A DNA stretch of 64,000 nucleotides from an uncultured Elusimicrobiales bacterium (GTDB taxonomy: Bacteria; Elusimicrobiota; Elusimicrobia; Elusimicrobiales; Elusimicrobiaceae), in assembly GCA_944324675.1 (NCBI GenBank), contig CALUXE010000002.1, positions 62,001 through 126,000 on the forward strand. Direction: 5' to 3'. A model generated the notes under the pieces. The model ran no database searches. It was given only the letters and a program-made list of their open reading frames with translations, and was not told the origin of the DNA. Made by a program: the position numbers and the translations under genes. Below, in pieces: positions 58,032 to 64,000 of this stretch (within the stretch, counting starts at the first letter, position 1; every line of letters starts with the position of its first letter).

Positions 58032-60092
58032 ATGCCCAATAACGATATTTTGCTGAAAATCATCAAAAGAGACGGAACGACCCAGGTTTTTGATTCCAAG
58101 AAAATAACCGACGCCATATATAAAGCCGGACAGTCGACCAATGAATTCGACTTGGATACGGCCAAGAAGCTTACCATCAGAGTGGTGAATATTCTTCAGC
58201 AGCTTTATTCGGAAATTACCCCGAGCGTGGAAAACGTGCAGGACGTAGTGGAAGACGTGCTTTTGACTTCCAATTTCCATAAAACGGCGAAGGCCTATAT
58301 ATTGTACAGGGACCAGCGCGCTAAGGTAAGGGAAATTTCTTCCAAATTTAACGTTGAGTTGGTTGACCAATATTTGCAGAAGCTGGACTGGCAGGTAAAC
58401 GAAAACAGCAATATGGGCTATTCCCTGCAAGGGCTTAACAATTATGTATCTTCGGAAATTACGAAGATCTACTGGCTTAATAAAATATACCCCGAGAATG
58501 TAAAGAAGATGCACACTTCCGGCGATTTCCACTTGCACGATTTGGGCCTTTTAGGCGCCTATTGCGTGGGCTGGGATTTGCAGGATCTTTTGATAAGCGG
58601 TTTTAAAGGCGTGGCGGGCAAAGCGGAATCCAGGCCGGCAAAGCATTTGAGGACGGCATTGGGGCAGGTGGTAAACTTCTTTTACACTTTGCAGGGCGAA
58701 AGCGCCGGCGCGCAGGCCTTTTCCAACTTCGACACTTTATTGGCGCCGTTTATCTATTACGACAATTTGAATTATCAGGAAGTTAAACAGGCTTTGCAGG
58801 AGTTTTTGTTCAACGTGAACGTACCTACCAGGGTAGGCTTCCAAACGCCGTTTACCAACGTAACTATGGATTTTGTGGTGCCTTCTTATTATAAGAATCA
58901 GGGCGTTATAATCGGCGGACAGATACAGGATAAGAAATACGGGGAGTTCCAAAAGGAAATGGATATGTTCAACAAAGCGTTTTTGGAACTTATGTTAGAA
59001 GGCGACGCGAAGGGACGCGTATTTACCTTCCCTATCCCTACCTATAACATAACAAAGGATTTCGATTGGGATAATCCGGCCTATAAACCTTTGTGGGACA
59101 TAACGGCTAAGTACGGTATACCGTATTTCGCGAACTTCGTAAATTCCGATATGAATCCGGAAGACGCGCGTTCGATGTGCTGTCGTTTGAGAATAGATAA
59201 CCGCGAACTTAACCGCCGCGGCGGCGGGCTTTTTGGATCGGCTCCGCTTACCGGTTCAATCGGGGTGGTAACGATAAATATGCCCAGGATAGGCTATTTG
59301 GCCTCTACGGAAGAGGAGTTCTTTAAACTTTTGGAAGATAGAATGGACGTCGCCAAACTGAGCCTTGAGATCAAAAGAAAGGTAATAGAGCGCTTTACCA
59401 GCGCCAACTTATACCCTTATATGAGCTTCTATTTAAGGAGCGTAAAGCAGCGTTTTAACGAGTATTGGAAGAACCATTTCTCCACGATCGGACTTGTGGG
59501 TTTGAACGAGGCTTGCTTAAATCTTTTGGGCGAAAGCGTCGGCAGCGAGAAAGGCAGGAAGTTCGGCGTAAAGGTTATGGACTTTATGCGCGCCAAACTC
59601 ATAGAGTATCAAAAGGAAACCGGCAACAATTATAATTTGGAAGCGACGCCGGCGGAAGGAACCTCTTACAGATTGGCCAAATTGGACAGGGAGAGATTTC
59701 CAGATATTATCGTGGCCGACAATGAACAGGCCGCGCAGGGCAGGCCGCCTTTCTATACCAACTCGAGCCAGCTGCCGGTGAACTATACCGACGATATTTT
59801 CGAGCTGTTGGACTTGCAGGACGAGATACAGGCGAAATATACCGGCGGGACGGTGCTGCACATCTTTATGGGCGAGAGGATAAAAGATACGGAAGCGCTG
59901 AAGAAATTTATCAAGAAAGTATGCGAAGGCTATCAGCTGCCGTACTTTTCCATAACGCCGACTTTCAGCGTATGCCCCAAATGCGGGTATATAGAGGGCG
60001 AGCATTTTGAATGCCCCAAATGTAAAGCCGAGAAGATAGAAAACATAGAAAAGCAGATAGCGCTCCTCGAGGAGCAACTGTACAGCAAGTAA
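58032..60092 (+). CDS. nrdD: Class III ribonucleotide reductase, catalytic part without glycyl-radical segment
   Basis: Reduces ribonucleotides to deoxyribonucleotides without oxygen. Residues 5-95 are an ATP-cone (IKRDGTTQVFDSKKITDAI). The barrel has RVGFQTPFTNVTMD, MCCRLRIDN (C382/C383, thiyl site) and GSIGVVTINMPRIGYLA. The C-terminal zinc site CPKCGYIEGEHFECPKC (about 648-664) is followed by a charged helix and the stop codon. The glycine loop (RVVGY), which is normally the next 30-40 residues, is missing. It is encoded by a separate gene 115 bp downstream in another frame. Both have ribosome sites, so the split seems real. Confidence 0.92.
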   Translation: MPNNDILLKIIKRDGTTQVFDSKKITDAIYKAGQSTNEFDLDTAKKLTIRVVNILQQLYSEITPSVENVQDVVEDVLLTSNFHKTAKAYILYRDQRAKVREISSKFNVELVDQYLQKLDWQVNENSNMGYSLQGLNNYVSSEITKIYWLNKIYPENVKKMHTSGDFHLHDLGLLGAYCVGWDLQDLLISGFKGVAGKAESRPAKHLRTALGQVVNFFYTLQGESAGAQAFSNFDTLLAPFIYYDNLNYQEVKQALQEFLFNVNVPTRVGFQTPFTNVTMDFVVPSYYKNQGVIIGGQIQDKKYGEFQKEMDMFNKAFLELMLEGDAKGRVFTFPIPTYNITKDFDWDNPAYKPLWDITAKYGIPYFANFVNSDMNPEDARSMCCRLRIDNRELNRRGGGLFGSAPLTGSIGVVTINMPRIGYLASTEEEFFKLLEDRMDVAKLSLEIKRKVIERFTSANLYPYMSFYLRSVKQRFNEYWKNHFSTIGLVGLNEACLNLLGESVGSEKGRKFGVKVMDFMRAKLIEYQKETGNNYNLEATPAEGTSYRLAKLDRERFPDIIVADNEQAAQGRPPFYTNSSQLPVNYTDDIFELLDLQDEIQAKYTGGTVLHIFMGERIKDTEALKKFIKKVCEGYQLPYFSITPTFSVCPKCGYIEGEHFECPKCKAEKIENIEKQIALLEEQLYSK

Positions 60093-60175
60093 AAGATTTG
60101 CTTTGTAAATAGAGCAAAGGACCTACAAAAAAATGGGTCTTGTTAGTAAAAAAATAATTTGCAAAAATAATAAAG

Positions 60176-60192
60176 GCGGCCAAAAAAGCCGC
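60176..60192 (+). other. Hairpin before the radical-domain gene
   Basis: GCGGC / GCCGC stem with an A-rich 7-nt loop, 2 nt before the AGGAGG ribosome site (60195-60200). It could protect or open the ribosome site and set the amount of the small subunit. A weaker AGGACC / GGTCTT stem is at about 60118-60141. Confidence 0.45.
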
Positions 60193-60207
60193 ATAGGAGG
60201 AAGGTTT

Positions 60208-60402
60208 ATGACAGCACAAGAAAGACACAATATAGAAGCAAAAATTTCCGAACTTAAAGCCGCGAAAGAAGCGGTAAAAGGTACGAACTGCGAAGTATAT
60301 TCCAGAGTGGTGGGTTATTTAAGGCCGGTACAGAACTGGAACAAAGGCAAAAAGGAAGAGTTTGCGCTTCGCAAGAATATAAAACTTTCGTGCGGGTGCT
60401 AG
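60208..60402 (+). CDS. Separate glycyl-radical domain of class III ribonucleotide reductase
   Basis: A 64-residue protein starting at ATG 60208 with AGGAGG 7 bp upstream. It holds the segment that normally ends NrdD: CEVYSRVVGYLRPVQNWNKG followed by KKEEF, with the radical candidate Gly36. The N-terminus is a charged helix (ERHNIEAKISELKAAKEAVKG) that could pair with the C-terminal helix of the large subunit (KIENIEKQIALLEEQLYSK). It ends LSCGC. It lies between nrdD and nrdG in an order expected for a functional operon. An upstream in-frame ATG at 60133 would add 25 residues but lacks a ribosome site. It might also act as a replaceable radical carrier, by analogy with GrcA/YfiD for pyruvate formate-lyase. 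Confidence 0.85.
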   Translation: MTAQERHNIEAKISELKAAKEAVKGTNCEVYSRVVGYLRPVQNWNKGKKEEFALRKNIKLSCGC

Positions 60403-60444
60403 TTTTTTAACTTGATATTTTTATCCTAAGGCAGGTGTGTAGTA

Positions 60445-61059
60445 GTGAAGATTAGCGGACTTTTGAAGTTTTCAATGATAGATTTTCCGGGCAGTATTTC
60501 TGCCATAGTATTTACGCAAGGTTGTAATCTGCATTGTGCATATTGTCATAATCCGGAACTTATACCGCCTGCCCAGGATAAAAATAACGCCATAGCGGAA
60601 GAAGATATTTTAGACTATCTTAATATGCGCAGGAAGGCGCTTGACGGGCTTGTGATAACCGGCGGGGAGCCTACTCTTCAGCCGGATTTGGAGCAATTCG
60701 CCGAGAAAGTCAAGGCTATGGGCTATCTGATAAAATTGGATACCAACGGCACCAATCCCGCCGTATTGAGAAGACTCATCGACAAAAAATTGCTGGATTT
60801 TATAGCAATGGACATAAAAGCTCCGTTTGAAAAGTACGAGGCCATCTGCGGCAAGACCAATCTTGACGCGGTCAAGGAAAGCATGGCTATGATTATATCT
60901 TCCGGCATTAACTACCAATTCAGAACCACCTATTATAAAGAAGTGCTTAACGACGCCGACATCGAAGCCATTAAGGCGATGGTGCCGGATCAAAGCAAAT
61001 TCAAGCTGCAGGAATGCCTGCCCGTAAAGAAGAAGGACGTTCTCAAAATAGAACATTAG
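60445..61059 (+). CDS. nrdG: Class III ribonucleotide reductase activating enzyme
   Basis: A 204-residue radical SAM enzyme that places the glycyl radical on NrdD. C27, C31 and C34 in CNLHCAYCHNP bind the 4Fe-4S cluster, with GGEPTLQPD and DTNGT for AdoMet binding. It is of the longer NrdG2-like type that starts KISGLLKFSMIDFPG. Start GTG 60445 is preferred because it gives this N-terminus; a GCAGG lies upstream. It follows the split radical-domain gene, its expected substrate, by 42 bp. Confidence 0.93.
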   Translation: MKISGLLKFSMIDFPGSISAIVFTQGCNLHCAYCHNPELIPPAQDKNNAIAEEDILDYLNMRRKALDGLVITGGEPTLQPDLEQFAEKVKAMGYLIKLDTNGTNPAVLRRLIDKKLLDFIAMDIKAPFEKYEAICGKTNLDAVKESMAMIISSGINYQFRTTYYKEVLNDADIEAIKAMVPDQSKFKLQECLPVKKKDVLKIEH

Positions 61060-61079
61060 TCTGTCTTTTCCCGTTTTTG

Positions 61080-61085
61080 TATAAT
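61080..61085 (+). promoter_or_regulatory. -10 box of lemA
   Basis: TATAAT 26 bp before the lemA ATG; a GGGAGGG ribosome site lies between. No clear -35 box. Confidence 0.5.
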
Positions 61086-61111
61086 ATATAGGTATTTTAC
61101 GGGAGGGTTTT

Positions 61112-61681
61112 ATGTTAACGGGAATAATTTTATTTTTGATAATAGCGGCGCTTGCCGTCGGTTTTTACGTTATAAGCATATATAACGGGCTTATTACTTT
61201 AAAGAACAGGGTGAAAGAGGCGTGGAGCGACATACAGGTACAGCTCAAAAGGCGTTACGATCTTATACCGAACCTGGTTGAAGTGGTAAAGGGCTACGCC
61301 GCGCACGAAAGTTCCACCTTGCAAAAAGTGATAGAAGCGCGCAATATGGCGATAAATTCCAAAAGCGACATGGCCGAGCAGGCCAAGGCGGAAAATATGC
61401 TTACTTCCACGCTCAAGAGTTTGTTTGCCGTATCGGAAAATTATCCCGATTTGAAAGCCAATCAGAATTTCCTGAAACTCCAGCAGGAGCTTACCGAAAC
61501 GGAAGACAGACTCCAGGCGGCGCGCAAATTCTATAATACCAACGTAAATCAGCTTAATATAGAGATAGAATCTTTCCCTTCAAATATAATAGCCAAGCAA
61601 TTTAAATTCGAAAAAGCTGAACTTTTTAAACTTGATGATGAGGCCGCTCAAGCGCAGAAGGCTCCATCCGTTAAGTTCTAA
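61112..61681 (+). CDS. lemA: LemA-family protein
   Basis: A 189-residue protein with one N-terminal membrane segment (about 3-24) and the LemA coiled-coil fold (YNGLITLKNRVKEAWSDIQVQLKRRYDLIPNLVEVV is the conserved part, split across positions 24-60; FPSNIIAKQFKFEKAE near the end). Its role is unclear; LemA often sits beside TPM-domain or HtpX genes, which are absent here. It is the last gene before a terminator and has its own promoter. Orientation is probably C-terminus outside. Confidence 0.92.
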   Translation: MLTGIILFLIIAALAVGFYVISIYNGLITLKNRVKEAWSDIQVQLKRRYDLIPNLVEVVKGYAAHESSTLQKVIEARNMAINSKSDMAEQAKAENMLTSTLKSLFAVSENYPDLKANQNFLKLQQELTETEDRLQAARKFYNTNVNQLNIEIESFPSNIIAKQFKFEKAELFKLDDEAAQAQKAPSVKF

Positions 61682-61696
61682 GATTTTTGATACTTT

Positions 61697-61729
61697 AAAA
61701 GCCCCGCGCGCAAAAGCCGGGGCTTTTTT
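61697..61729 (+). terminator. Terminator after lemA
   Basis: AAAAGCCCCG / CGGGGCTTTT stem with 11-nt loop and a T run. Confidence 0.9.
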
Positions 61730-61875
61730 ATGTATTTGGGAATTGCCTTCGCTTTTAAGAGCTTTGCGGGAGAGAAAATCCGGTAAAATCATTTTTATTT
61801 TTCTCAAAGTCCGCTCGTATTTTTAATTTTAAAGCCAGTGCCGTTTTATCGCTTCTAAGTATATGCCCAATAAAA

Positions 61876-61897
61876 AAGCCCGCGTTTAGGCGGGCTT
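61876..61897 (-). terminator. Terminator after the GNAT gene
   Basis: AAGCCCGC / GCGGGCTT stem with 6-nt loop and six Ts on the minus strand. Confidence 0.85.
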
Positions 61898-61919
61898 AAA
61901 AATTTTAGGCGATATATTC

Positions 61920-63014
61920 TTATATGTTTTTTTGGTAAAGGCGGTAAGTCTTGGTTTTTTTACAGCCCGCTTCTTCTATTACCGATATTATGGCTTTATT
62001 ATCCTCAAGCATCCAGGAAAGTTCGGCTTTATTCCAGCCTTTTCCTACGCCTTCGTCTACCACATGTTTGATTAGCAGAAGTTCCAATCCTCGTCCGCGG
62101 TGGTCGGGGTGTACGCCGAGCATTATCATACGGCAGTCCCTTATTCTGCGCCAGGCGAGGAGGGCTTGGGGCAGTTTAAAAGGATTTAAATTGCCGTTGA
62201 GGATTTTCAATACGTGGTTCATATTGGGTATTGAAATGGCAAATCCGGCTACTTCCCCTTTAATTTCTATCATACAGGTAAGCTCCGGCTTTACTATCAT
62301 CTTTAGTTGTTTTGCCGTATCGTTTATTTCGGCTTCGGTTATGGGTACAAAGCCGTAGTTTTGGCTCCAGGCCGCATTGTATATTTCGCGCACGTATTTG
62401 ACTTCATTGTCAAAATCGTTCATATTGATGGAACGTATGGTAAGTTCGGGGTTTCTCAATATGCGAAGGATAATCTTTTCCATACGCGGAGAGAAATTAT
62501 CCTTATCCGTTCTTTCAAAAGCCAAAAGATCTTTTGCCTTCTCAAGTCCCGTGCTCTTAAGTAATTCGTCGTAATAAGGGAAATTGTAAGGCATCATTAT
62601 GCAGGGCATGGAATCAAAATTATCTATAAGCGTGCCGCAGGTGTGGTTAGTGCTTGGGTTTACCGGGCCGCGTATGGCGTCTTTGCCTTTGGCTTTAAGC
62701 CAATCGGCCGCGGCTTGGATTAAGGCTTTTGCCGTTTCGGGATTATTCTCGCACTCGAAAAACCCAAAGAAACCGATATTGTCGCCGGCGTGCTTGTTGT
62801 GTTTTTCATTGATTATAGCCGCTATTCTGCCTACGGCCTTGCGTTCGCGCTTGGCCAAAAAGAGTTCCCTTTCGGCGTGGCGCCAAAAGGGATCTTTAGT
62901 CAAAAGGTGCTTCGTTTCGGTTTTAAGTTCGGGCACGTAGAACTTGTTTCCCTTGTATAAATCAAGAGGGAAAGCAATAAACTCCTTAAGTTCGGCCTTT
63001 TCTACGCTAAGCAT
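61920..63014 (-). CDS. GNAT-family acyltransferase next to the alpha-oxoamine synthase
   Basis: A 364-residue GNAT-fold protein. An N-terminal part (about 1-190) has WRHAERELFLAKRERKAVGRI and GPVNPSTNHTCGTLID, and the C-terminal GNAT half (about 195-364) has IEIKGEVAGFAISIPN and the acyl-CoA loop LGVHPDHRGRGLELLLI. It lies 1 bp after the alpha-oxoamine synthase gene, so the two are one operon. In Caulobacter a GNAT-superfamily enzyme (bCerS) acylates the amine made by serine palmitoyltransferase; this gene could do the same. That is an inference from context, not shown by sequence. Confidence 0.82.
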   Translation of the reverse strand: MLSVEKAELKEFIAFPLDLYKGNKFYVPELKTETKHLLTKDPFWRHAERELFLAKRERKAVGRIAAIINEKHNKHAGDNIGFFGFFECENNPETAKALIQAAADWLKAKGKDAIRGPVNPSTNHTCGTLIDNFDSMPCIMMPYNFPYYDELLKSTGLEKAKDLLAFERTDKDNFSPRMEKIILRILRNPELTIRSINMNDFDNEVKYVREIYNAAWSQNYGFVPITEAEINDTAKQLKMIVKPELTCMIEIKGEVAGFAISIPNMNHVLKILNGNLNPFKLPQALLAWRRIRDCRMIMLGVHPDHRGRGLELLLIKHVVDEGVGKGWNKAELSWMLEDNKAIISVIEEAGCKKTKTYRLYQKNI

Positions 63015-63015
63015 T

Positions 63016-64000
63016 TTATTTTATTATGCCCAAAGCCTTTCCCGCATTGCCGAATACTTCTATAATCTTATCGATTTGTTCGTCGGTATGGGTAGCCATG
63101 AGCGTAACCCTCATCATACATTTGTTTGGCGGCACGGCCGGCGGTATAACCGGGGTGGAGAAAACGCCGGCGTCCAAAGTGGCGCGCCACATCTTAAAGC
63201 AGTTTTCCATCGTGCCGATAAATACGGGCACTATCGGGGTCTGCGTGGCGCCGATGTCAAAACCGAGTTTCTTAAAACCTTCTTTTAAGCGTTTGGTATT
63301 GGCCCAGAGTTTGTCTTTGCGCGACATATCGTCCCAAATCAAATCCAAAGCTTTGCTTATGGAAGCTATAGAGGCCGGCGGCAAAGCGGCGGAGAATATT
63401 TGGCTCCTGGCATTGTGCCTTATATAGTGGATGATGTCCTCGTCGCCTACTACGAAGCCGCCTACCGTAGCGAAAGTCTTGGAGCAAGTACCCACGACCA
63501 AATCCACTTCGCCGTTTTCAAGGCCGAAGTGTTCGCAGGTTCCGCGCCCCTTCTTGCCGAGTATGCCGGTAGCGTGGGCATCGTCGACGATAATTCTGGC
63601 CCCGTATTTCTTTGCCAGTTTTACTATTTCCGGCAGATTGCAAATATCGCCTTCCATGCTGAATACGCCGTCGACTATTATAAGTTTGCCCTTGCTGTCG
63701 TCTATTTTTGAGAGTACGCGCTCCAAATCCTGCATGTCGTTGTGTTTAAAGCGCACCATTTCCGCTTCGGATAATTTCACTCCGTCAAGTATGCTGGCGT
63801 GGTCCAACTTGTCTACTATGGCGACGTCGCCTTTCTTAAGAAGGCTTGATATTACGCCCAAATTCATCTGATAGCCCGCCGAGAATATCAATCCCGCCTC
63901 TTTTCCTTTAAATTTGGCCAATTTGGCTTCAAGCTCGTCGGCGTATTTGGTGTTTCCGTTTAAAAATCTTGATCCGGCGGAACCGGTGCCTCTGGACATA
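63016..64000 (-). CDS. Alpha-oxoamine synthase, serine-palmitoyltransferase-like, N-terminus cut
   Basis: A PLP-dependent acyl-CoA plus amino acid condensing enzyme. The right window edge cuts the start; 327 residues remain. GTGSAGSRFLNGNTKYADEL, IVDDAHATGILGKKGRG with the PLP-contacting Asp and His, and the Schiff-base lysine in GTCSKTFATVGGFVVG are present. The GTxSK...GGF form and FSAALPPA resemble bacterial serine palmitoyltransferases more than the GALGKA form of 2-amino-3-ketobutyrate ligase, so SPT-like is preferred. Kbl or 8-amino-7-oxononanoate synthase remain possible. Partner: the GNAT gene 1 bp downstream. Confidence 0.88.
   Translation of the reverse strand, partial: MSRGTGSAGSRFLNGNTKYADELEAKLAKFKGKEAGLIFSAGYQMNLGVISSLLKKGDVAIVDKLDHASILDGVKLSEAEMVRFKHNDMQDLERVLSKIDDSKGKLIIVDGVFSMEGDICNLPEIVKLAKKYGARIIVDDAHATGILGKKGRGTCEHFGLENGEVDLVVGTCSKTFATVGGFVVGDEDIIHYIRHNARSQIFSAALPPASIASISKALDLIWDDMSRKDKLWANTKRLKEGFKKLGFDIGATQTPIVPVFIGTMENCFKMWRATLDAGVFSTPVIPPAVPPNKCMMRVTLMATHTDEQIDKIIEVFGNAGKALGIIK

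Noticed and set aside
60133-60207. Longer start for the glycyl-radical gene
   Set aside because: No ribosome site, and the hairpin and AGGAGG lie inside the added part; ATG 60208 is better placed.
60090-60210. Split nrdD as a simple frameshift or sequencing error
   Set aside because: The pieces are 115 bp apart with a new ribosome site and helical ends on both sides; a single indel would not give this. It should still be checked with reads.
3671-61897. The many GC-rich inverted repeats as a dispersed repeat family
   Set aside because: They are different in sequence apart from CCCCGC-like stems and sit after genes with T runs, so they are ordinary terminators.
1-64000. CRISPR arrays, IS elements, integrases, toxin pairs, restriction systems
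   Set aside because: No regularly spaced repeats, transposase or recombinase motifs, or methyltransferase and nuclease pairs were seen.

Overview
The window is a dense stretch of bacterial chromosome, about 55 protein genes and four tRNAs with very short intergenic gaps. I see no IS element, prophage or CRISPR array. Genes for lipid A (lpxB), TolC, lipoproteins and outer-membrane-like proteins point to a diderm. An oxygen-sensitive class III ribonucleotide reductase, malic enzyme with class I fumarase, methylglyoxal synthase and an iron-type alcohol dehydrogenase point to an anaerobic fermenter. The mix would fit a gut-type Elusimicrobiota or a similar lineage, but that is an inference; no rRNA or other marker in the window settles it.

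Layout. 1-3.7 kb: an unrecognised secreted protein (cut by the window edge) divergent from purB-purA. 3.8-10.3 kb: three large membrane-anchored paralogues of unknown function, with an ankyrin-like secreted protein among them. 10.3-18.1 kb: a tightly coupled run of malic enzyme, two-subunit fumarase, a lipoprotein, a putative barrel protein, a HAMP-only membrane protein, TolC, a patatin and a TPR protein. 18.2-22.8 kb (minus): phosphatidylserine synthase and decarboxylase, tRNA-Leu, a YacP-like nuclease, initiator tRNA-Met, a glycosyltransferase and a MurJ-like flippase. 22.8-28.3 kb: gatB, then on the minus strand a short Rel protein, lpxB and a Gfo/Idh oxidoreductase. 28.4-33.1 kb: ndk, a degenerate hydrolase and a murQ-anmK-nagZ peptidoglycan recycling operon. 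33.1-38 kb: ogt, an AlkD-like glycosylase, an IspH fused to a UbiA-like membrane domain, phosphofructokinase and rlmB. 38-43.3 kb: a barrel protein, smc, a phosphoesterase and tRNA-Ala. 43.5-48.2 kb: an LpoB-type lipoprotein operon. 48.5-57.7 kb: rdgB, valS, tRNA-Ser, a VOC protein, an acyl-ACP thioesterase, Fe-ADH, mgsA and an M29 aminopeptidase. 57.7-61.7 kb: a region rich in DnaA-box-like sites, then a class III ribonucleotide reductase whose glycyl-radical segment is a separate 64-residue gene, then nrdG and lemA. 61.9-64 kb (minus): a GNAT protein and a serine-palmitoyltransferase-like alpha-oxoamine synthase, cut by the window edge.

The main points of interest are the split class III reductase with its unusual upstream region, the IspH/UbiA-like fusion with altered aspartate motifs, the synthase plus GNAT pair that may make sphingolipid-type amides, the triple paralogue array, and a recurring promoter style in which the -10 box lies exactly where transcription would start at or within 3 nt of the start codon, in two cases as back-to-back divergent promoters.
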